This document shows positions 1-6,170 of a stretch of DNA of 10,427 bases, piece after piece. Source of the DNA: VRUE01 sp047519745 (lineage in GTDB: Bacteria > Actinomycetota > Thermoleophilia > Solirubrobacterales > 70-9); contig JAPVSJ010000012.1 in NCBI GenBank assembly GCA_047519745.1, positions 1 to 10,427 on the forward strand. Direction: 5' to 3'. The translations under genes and the position numbers were made by a program. The notes beneath the pieces were generated by a model, which worked only from the letters and a program-made list of their open reading frames with translations, searched no databases and was not told the origin of the DNA. Numbering within the stretch: the stretch's first letter is position 1; each line of letters starts with the position of its first letter.

Positions 1-48
1 CGGCACTGGCCGCAGCGGTCGTTGACAACCGCGAAGCTAACCCGCGAC

Positions 49-1539
49 CTATGCGAACGCCGAGGGCCAGCCCCTCTCGGCGTCCATGCTGACTAGGTCG
101 CCGTTCGTCGCGTCGTAGACCGGGGCGTGGCGTGCGGCGAGAAGGCGACCGGCCGGCCCCCGCGCTTCGGCACGCCGGGCGAGAGCGAGAACTTCCCCGC
201 AATCGGGCACCGCCGAGGGTTCGTATTCGCTGCCCAGCGGCAGATGCTCCGGTGGCCGCCCAACAAGAGTCGCGGGCCGCTGCCACACCTCGTAAGTGTC
301 GCCCCGCCAGACCAGCCGGTAGGGCGAAGGCGGGCGACTGCGCACCGGTGAGCGACGCAGGACCAGGGTGCGGTATTCGAGCAGCCCGCCGAGGTCGAGT
401 TCGTCGGTGTCTACCGAGTAGCCCTTTTCGACTTCGCCGCCGCCGCGCAGGGGCACCGTGCGTTCTCGCAGCTCCGAGGCGCCTTCGCCGTCGAGGTTGC
501 GAAGGAAGTGGCGAGCGACGTAGGGATTGTACTCGGTCATCAGCGCCGGGCCCTGGCCGGCGAACTCCTCGCCGATCTGCTGCAGCTCGTGCAGCTGCTC
601 GTAGGGGGCGAGGCTGACGCCGCCATAGGCAAGCACCCCGGACCACAGCACCCCGCCGGCGACCACCGCGATCAGAACGCTGCCGACGAAGCGGTCGGCG
701 CGCAGAGCGACGATCGCCCCGGCGATCGCCAAAGCCAGCGCCACCGGCGAGGCGGTGGCGCTGGCCCAGGGCGAGCCGATGACAACGATCGCTGCTCCGG
801 CGAGCAGACTGGTCGCGTAGAGCGCCAGAGTCGCGTCGCGTCGCCGCTTCGACCAGGCGGCCCAGAGTCCCACCAGCGCGGCGACGATCGTCAACGCGAT
901 CAGCACCACGGTGACGACGGTCCCGTTCGGGTCGAAGCGAAAGTCCCCCGAAGGCCAGACGCCGAGCACCTGCAGCGCGTTCAGCGGCCCGCGCAGGTTG
1001 CCTTCGGCGTTGGGGTCGGTGAGCGGCGAGGAAGTCGGCGGCACCAGGCCGGCACTGACCACGGGCAGGACGAGTACCGCAATCGGCCGGCGAAGGCGAG
1101 GGCCTGGAAGGCTGCCGGGCGGGGACCGAAGCGTCGCCAAGCGAGCAGCACCAGCACGGCCAGCATTGGCCCCAGCCAGATCAAGCCGCCAAGGCTGAGC
1201 ACGCCCACCAGCGCGGCGGCGGGCAGCGCAAGCAGCGCCGCGTCACGACGTGAGGCACCGATGCGCACCGCGGCCGGTGCCAGCGCCACTGCCAAGGCTA
1301 TGCAGGCCGCCGCCCCCAACCTCCTTCACTCCACCCCAGAGCGCGTAGCCGAGGAGCAGGGCCGGCTGGGCGGCGATGAAGGCGGCAAGGGCACGCAGGC
1401 CGGGTCGGCGCAGCACCCCGCCGAGGATCTGCCAGAGGCCCAGCGAGAGCATCGCGGCGAGGAAGCTGACGTAGGGCTGAAAGACCCATGCGAGGTCGCC
1501 GCCGACGAGCTTCTGACCCGTGGGGTACCGGAAGGTCAC
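49..1539 (-). pseudogene. Decayed multi-pass membrane protein gene (glycosyltransferase-like, uncharacterised family), two frameshifts
   Basis: Three minus-strand pieces in alternating frames read as one protein. The first (from GTG at 1539) gives RYPTG, then VFQPYVSFLAAM and a hydrophobic run to ALWGGVKEV. The second (about 1316-1088, other frame) continues GAAACIALAVALAP with more membrane segments. The third returns to the first frame as IAVLVLPVVSAG, then NLRGPLNALQVLGVWPSGDF, several helices, and a soluble end with LMTEYNPYVARHFLRN and YRTLVLRRSPVRSRPPS. From memory, this order matches a long polytopic membrane protein common in GC-rich actinobacteria, with no assigned function. Removing one base from the C-run at 1313-1317 and adding one near 1085-1089 restores a single frame. 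Family members usually carry more sequence before YPTG, whereas here recognisable similarity begins near 1560, against the methyltransferase start. The end after RLLAARHAP also looks atypical. I infer a decaying remnant; paired assembly indels are the alternative. Confidence 0.72.
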
Positions 1540-1553
1540 TCGTAATGCTGCTA

Positions 1554-1559
1554 TATACT
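1554..1559 (+). promoter_or_regulatory. Putative -10 box (TATACT) for a leaderless methyltransferase mRNA
   Basis: TATACT differs from the TATAAT consensus at one base and ends nine bases before the methyltransferase ATG at 1569. Transcription would then start at about 1566-1569, on or next to the start codon. No purine-rich ribosome-binding site is visible upstream of that ATG, which fits leaderless translation, common in actinobacteria. No convincing -35 box is seen. Confidence 0.4.
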
Positions 1560-1568
1560 TTCTGAGTA

Positions 1569-2357
1569 ATGGGAACCGTAGTCGAAGTCCCGCCCGACTG
1601 GTACCGCTCGGGTTTCCCGCCGATCACGGCGGCGATGCCTTGGGCCGACAGGACCGAGGCCGAAGTCGACCGGGCGATCATGATGCTGCGGCCCGAGGGC
1701 GGCGAGCGGGTGCTCGACCTCGCCTGCGGGATCGGGCGGCACGGCCTGGAGCTCTGCCGCCGCGGCTTCGAGGTGGTCGGCGTCGACATCTCGGGCGACC
1801 TGCTGGAGATCGCCGCCGGCGAGGCCGTGAACCGAGGCCTCGACAAGATCGAGTTCATGCAAGCCGACCTGCGCGAGCTCGAACTCCGCGACGAGTTCGA
1901 CATCGTGCTCAGCCTCAACGACGGCGCCGTCGGCTACTTCGAGACCGACGAGGAGAATCGCCGCACGTTCGAGGTCGTCGCACAGGCGTTGCGCGCCGGC
2001 GGCGGCCATTTGATGCAGCTTCCCAACGTGCTTCACGCCGAAAAGAACCTGCCGCTGAAATCCTGGATCGTCGGCGAGTCGACGCTCGAACTCTCCGACC
2101 ACCATTGGAACGCCGAGGACCGCTACATCGAAGGCTCGACGGTGCCGATCCGCTTCGGGGAGGTCTTCGAGAAATACGAGGAGATCCCCTTCCGCCAGCG
2201 CCTCTACACCGTCGAGGAGCTGAGCGAGATCTACGAGTCGGTCGGCATGCGCCTCGCCAACACCTTCGCCGGCAGCGGCAAAGCGCGCAAGCCGAAGCCC
2301 TCGCAGTTCGAGATCTTCGTCGAGGGCCGCAAGGGCCCCACCGCAACCGCCGCCTGA
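1569..2357 (+). CDS. Class I SAM-dependent methyltransferase
   Basis: This 262-aa soluble protein has the class I (Rossmann-fold) methyltransferase signature. Motif I is VLDLACGIGRHGLEL (about residues 48-62), whose glycine-rich loop binds S-adenosylmethionine. It is followed by VVGVDIS, whose acidic residue normally contacts the ribose, then MQADLREL and LSLNDGAVGYFE at the usual motif II-IV positions. The second half (residues about 150-262) would shape the acceptor site, and I cannot name the substrate. The ATG at 1569 is chosen because WYRSGFPP follows closely, as in related methyltransferases, and because TATACT lies at the right distance for a leaderless start. The gene is head-to-head with the decayed membrane protein and 41 bases before pilT. 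Co-transcription with pilT is possible, but no functional link is known. Confidence 0.85.
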   Translation: MGTVVEVPPDWYRSGFPPITAAMPWADRTEAEVDRAIMMLRPEGGERVLDLACGIGRHGLELCRRGFEVVGVDISGDLLEIAAGEAVNRGLDKIEFMQADLRELELRDEFDIVLSLNDGAVGYFETDEENRRTFEVVAQALRAGGGHLMQLPNVLHAEKNLPLKSWIVGESTLELSDHHWNAEDRYIEGSTVPIRFGEVFEKYEEIPFRQRLYTVEELSEIYESVGMRLANTFAGSGKARKPKPSQFEIFVEGRKGPTATAA

Positions 2358-2398
2358 GCGGCTAATGAACACCGGCGTCGCGGCCGATAAAGGCCCCG

Positions 2399-3505
2399 AT
2401 GTTCGAGATCGACTCAGCGCTGCGCACGCTCGTCGAGCGAGGCGGCTCCGACCTGCACGTCAAGGTGGCTGCGCCGCCGACCATCCGCCTGCACGGTGAG
2501 CTGACGGCGCTGGAGGGCCATGAGCCGCTCAGCGGCGAGGACACCGAGAAGGCCTTCCACGACATCGCCGAGGTGCGCTCGCTTACCGAGTTCGAGGAAT
2601 GCGGCGAGGCCGACTTCTCATATGCGATCCCCGGGCTCTCCCGCTTCCGCGTCAACGTCTTCAAACAGCGCGGCTCTACCTCGATCGTCTGCCGCGCGAT
2701 TCCCTTCGAAATCCGCTCGGTGGAGGAGCTCGGCCTGCCGGAGGTCGTCACCAACCTGGCCGAGGAGCAGCGCGGGATCATCCTCGTCACCGGCACGACC
2801 GGCTCGGGCAAGAGCACGACGCTGGCGGCGATGATCGACCACATCAACCGAACCCGGGCGCACCACATCGTCACGCTCGAGGATCCGATCGAGTACCTGC
2901 ACGAAGACAAAGGCTCGATCGTCAACCAGCGCGAGGTCGGCTCCGACACCGAGAGCTTCGCCCGGGCGATGCGCCGCGTCCTGCGCCAGGACCCCGACGT
3001 GATCCTGATCGGCGAGATGCGCGACGAGGAGACGGTGCGCACGGCGCTCTCCGCCGCCGAGACCGGCCACCTCGTGCTCTCCACTGTCCACACCCTGGAT
3101 GCGACCGAGACGATCAACCGCATCATCGACTTCTTCCCCCCTCACCTCCAGCACCAGGCGCGGGTGATGCTCTCCTCGACCCTGAAAGGGGCGATCGCGC
3201 AGCGCCTCGTCCCCGACATCAGCGGCGAGGGTCGCGTCCCCGCGTCCGAGGTGCTCGTCGTCACCGGTCGCGTCCAGGACCTGATCCTCAACCCCGACGA
3301 AACGGGCAAGATCACCGAGGTGATCGCCGAGGGCGAGTACTACGGCATGCGCACCTTCGACCAGTCGCTGCTGCGCTACGTGATGGAGGGCAAGATCGCC
3401 GAGCAGGTCGCGCTCGACTACGCCTCCAGCCCGCACGACTTCAAACTGATGCTGGCCGCCGGCGGCCAGCGCGCCAGCGGCATCGAGCAGCTCGAGAGCG
3501 CCTGA
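2399..3505 (+). CDS. pilT: PilT-family type IV pilus retraction ATPase
   Basis: This 368-aa cytoplasmic hexameric-type secretion ATPase has the PilT layout. A PAS-like N-terminal domain (residues 1-100, with GGSDLHVKVAAPPTIRLHGEL) precedes the RecA-like core. Visible motifs are Walker A GTTGSGKST (132-140), the Asp-box region VTLEDPIEYLH, Walker B DPDVILIGEMRDEET (from 198), and the His-box region ETGHLVLSTVHT. The end, YGMRTFDQSLLRYVMEGKI, is typical, and the length matches PilT/PilU. Such enzymes use ATP to depolymerise the pilus for twitching, DNA uptake or surface sensing. The exact AIRNLIRE motif of proteobacterial PilT is not present, so PilU or another paralogue is possible. A short AAAGG lies five bases before the ATG. 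No other pilus gene is in the window. A GNAT gene converges from the other side. Confidence 0.92.
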   Translation: MFEIDSALRTLVERGGSDLHVKVAAPPTIRLHGELTALEGHEPLSGEDTEKAFHDIAEVRSLTEFEECGEADFSYAIPGLSRFRVNVFKQRGSTSIVCRAIPFEIRSVEELGLPEVVTNLAEEQRGIILVTGTTGSGKSTTLAAMIDHINRTRAHHIVTLEDPIEYLHEDKGSIVNQREVGSDTESFARAMRRVLRQDPDVILIGEMRDEETVRTALSAAETGHLVLSTVHTLDATETINRIIDFFPPHLQHQARVMLSSTLKGAIAQRLVPDISGEGRVPASEVLVVTGRVQDLILNPDETGKITEVIAEGEYYGMRTFDQSLLRYVMEGKIAEQVALDYASSPHDFKLMLAAGGQRASGIEQLESA

Positions 3506-3529
3506 GGGCCCAGGTCACCTCCGCCTCAG
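3502..3529. terminator. Possible small bidirectional hairpin between convergent genes
   Basis: CTGAGG (3502-3507) and CCTCAG (3524-3529) form a six-base inverted repeat around a 16-base loop, in the 20-base gap between pilT and the GNAT gene. Both stop codons lie inside the arms. There is no T-tract and the stem is short, so this is weak. Confidence 0.2.
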
Positions 3530-4419
3530 TCGTCGGCCTCGGCAACCAGATCCTCCGGTGGTCGCCAGACCGATCGCGCCGCCGCCAGCGAGAAGCCGGC
3601 GCGGACGAGATTTCGTGCGGCGGGCGAGATGCTGTCCGGGAAGTCGAGCGACTCTTCGGCCATGGCAAAGATCTCCCGCGCGCCGGCGGCGCGAGCGTCG
3701 ACGATTCGTTTGCGCAGCAACGCCAGGTGGCCACCCTTGCCACGGGCTGAGTCGCAGATGCACACAAAGCCCATCTGCGCGACCTGGTGATGCAGCATCA
3801 TCGTCGCCGCGCCGATTCCCTCGTCGTTCTCCGCGTCGATCGCGATGTAGCTGCGCCAGTCGCGGCGACCCGGCAGGCCATTCACGAACCCGCTCCCCGC
3901 CCAGAGGTGATTTCCGTTGGCCAGGAAGTAGCTGAGCGCCTCGCCTTCCTCGACAACCTCCTCGACTTCGATCCCGGGCGGCTCGGGGAAATCCGGCGGC
4001 CTGCCGCCGCGGACGAAGGTCGCCAGGTACGCGGTGTGACGGTAGCCCCGCCGGTTGAGGTGGTCTTCGACAGCCCCCGGTTCGCCGAATTCCGGCCGGA
4101 CCGGGATACGGCAATCGAGGCCGAGCGACTCGGTCCAGTCGAGCGCTTCGGCGAGGTGACCGTCCGCTACCGCGCCGGGCGCGGTAGCGCCGAGGATGAG
4201 GTTGAACAGGGGCATGCGCGGCTCGTCGGCGATGGCAAATGCCCGGATCGGGCCGTAGTGCCGCACCTCGATGCCGTCCTCTTCCACCGCTTCGAACACC
4301 GGCACGCGCCAGAGATCGAGCCAGTAGTGCCGCTCCATCCCATACAGCCTGCCCGGGCCGGCGAGGTTGTCGAAGAGCGCGCTCAGCTCCGGATCGAAGT
4401 CACCCTGCGAATCCACCAC
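3526..4419 (-). CDS. GNAT-like N-acetyltransferase
   Basis: The 297-aa product looks like a two-part GNAT protein. The N-terminal half contains RAFAIADEPRMPLFNLILG and LDWTESLGLDCRIPVRPEF, followed by HLNRRGYRHTAYLATFVRGG. This resembles the degenerate GNAT-like half of tandem acetyltransferases. The C-terminal half (about 195-297) has SYIAIDAENDEGIGAATMML, then CICDSARGKGGHLALLRKRI, whose R-G-K-G-G is the likely acetyl-CoA pyrophosphate loop, and ends SPAARNLVRAGFSLAAARS. The acceptor substrate is unknown. The GTG at 4419 (GTG-GTG) has no ribosome-binding site but has a TANNNT box just upstream. An alternative ATG lies at residue 28 (MERHYW). The gene is 40 bases downstream of bcp on the same strand, so an operon is possible. 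It converges on pilT. Confidence 0.75.
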   Translation of the reverse strand: MVDSQGDFDPELSALFDNLAGPGRLYGMERHYWLDLWRVPVFEAVEEDGIEVRHYGPIRAFAIADEPRMPLFNLILGATAPGAVADGHLAEALDWTESLGLDCRIPVRPEFGEPGAVEDHLNRRGYRHTAYLATFVRGGRPPDFPEPPGIEVEEVVEEGEALSYFLANGNHLWAGSGFVNGLPGRRDWRSYIAIDAENDEGIGAATMMLHHQVAQMGFVCICDSARGKGGHLALLRKRIVDARAAGAREIFAMAEESLDFPDSISPAARNLVRAGFSLAAARSVWRPPEDLVAEADD

Positions 4420-4424
4420 AGGTA

Positions 4425-4430
4425 AATCTA
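4425..4430 (-). promoter_or_regulatory. Possible -10 box (TAGATT) for a leaderless GNAT transcript
   Basis: Read on the minus strand, TAGATT fits the actinobacterial TANNNT -10 pattern and ends five bases before the GTG at 4419, where no Shine-Dalgarno sequence is visible. No -35 is recognisable. This would be an internal promoter if bcp and the GNAT gene share a transcript. Confidence 0.25.
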
Positions 4431-4459
4431 AGGTACGGCGACGATCTCTGCTGGAAACG

Positions 4460-4939
4460 CTAGTACGGCGTCATGCGTTCGCCGGCCAGTGCAGCGAGCA
4501 CGACGTCGTCGTGCGTCTTCGGCGAGACCTTGGGGAAGACCTTGGCGATCCTGCCCTCTGGGTCGATCAGGAAGGTCGCCCGCTGCACGCCCATGTACTT
4601 CTTCCCGTACATCGACTTCTCGACCCAGGTGCCGTAGCGCTCGGCTACGGCATGGTCGGCGTCGGCCAGCAGGGTGAAGTTGAGGTCGTACTTCTCGTGG
4701 AACTTCTTCACGTCGGCGACCTCATCCGGGGAGATGCCGATCACCCGGGCAGCGTGGGTCTCGACGTAGTCCTCGAAGTGGTCGCGCACGCCGCAGGCCT
4801 GCGTCGTGCAGCCCGGCGTGTCGGCGCGGGGATAGAAGTAGAGGACTACCGGCCGGCCGCCCAGGCTGGAGAGGCTCAGCTCCGCCCCGTCCTGATCGGG
4901 CAGCTCGAAGTCGGGAGCCTTGTCGCCTGAGTTGAGCAT
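4460..4939 (-). CDS. bcp: Thioredoxin-dependent peroxiredoxin, BCP/PrxQ type
   Basis: This full-length 159-aa peroxiredoxin reduces hydrogen peroxide and organic peroxides in the cytoplasm, using thioredoxin as reductant. The AhpC/TSA-type thioredoxin fold shows APDFELPDQDG near the start and the active-site strip YFYPRADTPGCTTQAC. C44 is the peroxidatic cysteine in the P-x3-T-x2-C motif. C49, five residues on, is the usual BCP resolving cysteine. FTLLADADHAVAERYG and RATFLIDPEGRI complete the core, and the length is normal. The ATG at 4939 gives MLNSGDKAPDF, and no clear ribosome-binding site precedes it. A truncated homologue lies at 6165-6296 on the same strand, with 33 of 43 N-terminal residues identical by hand alignment, on the far side of the DUF3800 unit. 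The copy of GGCTAGCC that bounds that unit lies 12 bases upstream of this start. Confidence 0.95.
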   Translation of the reverse strand: MLNSGDKAPDFELPDQDGAELSLSSLGGRPVVLYFYPRADTPGCTTQACGVRDHFEDYVETHAARVIGISPDEVADVKKFHEKYDLNFTLLADADHAVAERYGTWVEKSMYGKKYMGVQRATFLIDPEGRIAKVFPKVSPKTHDDVVLAALAGERMTPY

Positions 4940-4950
4940 TCGTGCCGGGA

Positions 4951-4958
4951 GGCTAGCC
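4951..4958. repeat. Left copy of GGCTAGCC
   Basis: This 8-bp palindrome lies 12 bases upstream of the bcp start codon. It matches the copy at 6163-6170, and identity stops at 8 bp on both sides. It marks the left edge of the candidate DUF3800 insertion. Confidence 0.5.
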
Positions 4959-4976
4959 CAAGGACATTGGGTACGC

Positions 4977-5016
4977 TGAGCCGTTCAGCCTGCGAGAACC
5001 GATAGTCGACGGCTCA
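4977..5016. repeat. Inverted repeat near the left end of the insertion
   Basis: TGAGCCGT (4977-4984) and ACGGCTCA (5009-5016) form a perfect 8-bp inverted repeat around a 24-base spacer. It starts 18 bases inside the left GGCTAGCC copy. It could be a protein-binding site, a hairpin, or a recombinase-binding region at the element end. There is no T-tract to mark it as a terminator. Confidence 0.4.
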
Positions 5017-5071
5017 TTGACATCAGGGGCGTCTGATTGCATTCCCTAAATGTGCCCGAAGTCACCTCGTC

Positions 5072-5081
5072 GAACCGGTTC
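5072..5081. repeat. 10-bp palindrome GAACCGGTTC
   Basis: This perfect 10-bp palindrome lies 19 bases upstream of the putative -35 box at 5101, a place where an operator could act on the RNA/DUF3800 promoter. The half-site spacing (two bases) does not fit the Gram-positive LexA box GAAC-N4-GTTC. Its role is unknown. Confidence 0.3.
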
Positions 5082-5100
5082 CCGCCGGCAGGACCGCCCA

Positions 5101-5128
5101 TTGACTACCAGCCAGATTCCGGTAGCCT
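5101..5128 (+). promoter_or_regulatory. Putative promoter for the structured leader and DUF3800
   Basis: TTGACT (5101-5106) matches five of six -35 consensus bases. TAGCCT (5123-5128) fits the TANNNT -10 pattern, with a 16-base spacer. Transcription would begin near 5135, just before the first stem-loop at 5144, so the whole folded region would lie in the 5' leader. Confidence 0.45.
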
Positions 5129-5237
5129 GGGCACATACAAATCGTGCGGGCCGTAAGGCCAGCACTTGGGCGGCCCATAGCTGGTCGCCCGACCTCCAGG
5201 GCCGCTTTCGAGCGGCCTTGGCTATTCCGGGGGCCTG
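5116..5237 (+). repeat. Imperfect 14-base direct repeat flanking the structured RNA
   Basis: ATTCCGGTAGCCTG (5116-5129) and ATTCCGGGGGCCTG (5224-5237) agree at 12 of 14 bases with a 108-base period. They bracket the three stem-loops. The upstream copy overlaps the putative -10 box and the downstream copy ends seven bases before the DUF3800 start codon. Confidence 0.4.
5144..5225 (+). ncRNA. Structured RNA with three tandem stem-loops and a possible pseudoknot, upstream of DUF3800
   Basis: Three hairpins follow one another. SL1 (5144-5165) pairs GTGC with GCAC and GGCC with GGCC across a G/A mismatch, with a GTAA tetraloop of GNRA type. SL2 (5168-5190) has an 8-bp stem including one G-U pair and a 7-base loop CATAGCT. 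SL3 (5196-5221) has an 11-bp stem including one G-U pair and a TTCG loop. ATAGC in the SL2 loop (5177-5181) is complementary to GCTAT at 5221-5225, just 3' of SL3, giving a possible pseudoknot that competes only with the outer SL3 pairs. From memory, several conserved RNA families have been reported upstream of DUF3800 genes with unknown function, and this fits that setting. It could be a cis-acting leader or a separate RNA that binds the DUF3800 protein. SL3 has no T-tract, so simple termination is less likely. Confidence 0.6.
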
Positions 5238-5244
5238 ACGAGCG

Positions 5245-6168
5245 ATGCGGCTATGCTACGTGGACGAGTCGGGCACGGCGGAGATGCTGGTCAAGGCCGA
5301 CCCCGACCAGCAGCCCGTCATCGTCATCGCGGGCGTGTCGCTGCCCGAGTGCGAACTCACGAAGATCACGCACGACTGGATCGCCCTCAAGAAGCGCTTC
5401 GAGCCGGTGCTGGCGAGGTCCGGGAAAGGTTGGTTGGACGCGATCCTCCACGAACTGAAGGGTGCCAACCTCCGCAAAGGGTTCCGTACCAGCGCGTCGG
5501 TGCGGCAGCGAAAGCGGGCCATTGGGGTGATCGACGGCACGCTGAAGCTTCTGGAGGAGTACGACGCGAAGATCCTCGGGCGGGTGTGGATGAAGAGGCT
5601 GGACACCGAGAACAACGACATGGGCATCCACGCCAGCAGCCTGCAGTTCATCTGCCGCGGGTTCGACGCGAGCCTGCCGAAGGACGAGCGGGGCATGGTG
5701 GTCGTTGACAGCCAGACCTACCAGCACAACCACCGCTTGGCGCACTCCCTCTTCACGCAGCGGTTCGGCCAGCATCCAAAACATCTCGGCCTGGTCGATA
5801 TGCCCGTGTTCGGCCACAGCGATAACCACGCCGGTCTCCAGATCGCAGATCTCCTCTGCTCCGCAATCCTGGCGCCGATCGCCAGCGCCGTCTACGCGGG
5901 CAAATACGAGAAATGGAACAAGCACTGCCAGTCCGGCTACTTGGATATCCGCGAACGCTTCGGTGGCCGCCTTGACGCCCTCACCTACAAGTGGAAGAGC
6001 CCAAAGACCGGAAAGAAGTGCCCGAGCGTGATCGTGAACGATCCGATCAGCAAGCGTGGTGCCCGCTTGATGTGGGGACCAGCCTCAGCGAGTAAGCCGG
6101 CGGCACGCACGCACAGGAAACGCAGCGCTCGCGGCCGACGCTTGGGCCGAGGGCGTCGAGGTGGCTAG
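5245..6168 (+). CDS. DUF3800 family protein (predicted RNase H-like fold, unknown function)
   Basis: The 307-aa product shows the DUF3800 signature. It starts CYVDESG (D7, E8), has a mid-protein strand MVVVDSQTYQHNHRLAH (D155), and a late helix SDNHAGLQIADLLCSAI (D193, H195, Q199, D202). Acidic residues at these points are what an RNase H-like active site would need, so an intact metal-dependent nuclease or phosphotransfer site is plausible but unproven. DUF3800 proteins have no settled function and often occur on accessory DNA. The last 25 or so residues form an Arg-rich, probably disordered tail that could bind nucleic acid. The stop codon TAG lies inside the right GGCTAGCC copy, so the tail may have been set by the insertion junction. 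No good ribosome-binding site precedes the ATG (GGGGG lies 11 bases away), so the folded leader could affect translation. The protein resembles none of its neighbours. Confidence 0.85.
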   Translation: MRLCYVDESGTAEMLVKADPDQQPVIVIAGVSLPECELTKITHDWIALKKRFEPVLARSGKGWLDAILHELKGANLRKGFRTSASVRQRKRAIGVIDGTLKLLEEYDAKILGRVWMKRLDTENNDMGIHASSLQFICRGFDASLPKDERGMVVVDSQTYQHNHRLAHSLFTQRFGQHPKHLGLVDMPVFGHSDNHAGLQIADLLCSAILAPIASAVYAGKYEKWNKHCQSGYLDIRERFGGRLDALTYKWKSPKTGKKCPSVIVNDPISKRGARLMWGPASASKPAARTHRKRSARGRRLGRGRRGG

Positions 6169-6170
6169 CC
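6163..6170. repeat. Right copy of GGCTAGCC, at the bcp stub junction
   Basis: It is identical to 4951-4958. It contains the stop codon of DUF3800 (TAG on plus) and the stop of the bcp stub (TAG on minus). Homology of the stub to bcp ends within it, at GGCT. Confidence 0.5.

Larger units (their letters stand above)
4951..6170. mobile_element. Candidate inserted unit: structured RNA plus DUF3800 gene, bounded by an 8-bp repeat
   Basis: Two identical copies of GGCTAGCC stand at 4951-4958 and 6163-6170. Between them lie a roughly 290-base non-coding leader and one gene (DUF3800), on the opposite strand to the bcp operon on both sides. The right copy sits exactly where homology of the broken bcp stub to bcp ends. 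Removing one repeat plus the interior would place the bcp stub directly upstream of intact bcp. The 8-bp direct repeat could be a target-site duplication or a crossover core. I see no terminal inverted repeats and no recognised transposase or integrase, so mobility is inferred, unless DUF3800 itself provides it. Confidence 0.45.

Noticed and set aside
1551..2372. 273-aa minus-strand frame opposite the methyltransferase
   Set aside because: Antisense shadow. The plus strand carries clear SAM-binding motifs.
5072..5081. LexA (SOS) box at GAACCGGTTC
   Set aside because: The half-sites are two bases apart instead of the four needed for the Gram-positive LexA consensus.
5196..5221. SL3 as a simple intrinsic terminator
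   Set aside because: No T-tract follows the stem. The next bases are GCTATTCCGG, and the DUF3800 start lies only 23 bases after the hairpin.
5050..5238. 62-aa plus-strand open frame upstream of DUF3800
   Set aside because: It runs through the stem-loops, has low-complexity Arg/Ser/Ala composition and no ribosome-binding site. The RNA explanation is stronger.
5251..5925. 224-aa minus-strand frame opposite DUF3800
   Set aside because: It overlaps the DUF3800 signature completely and has no features of its own.
5245..6168. Foreign base composition of the DUF3800 gene
   Set aside because: One hand-counted 60-base block (5701-5760) has 37 G+C against 42 in 7741-7800. That points the expected way but is far too small a sample to claim transfer.
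4951..6170. Terminal inverted repeats of a standard insertion sequence
   Set aside because: Comparing the bases just inside each GGCTAGCC copy on opposite strands showed no matching ends.
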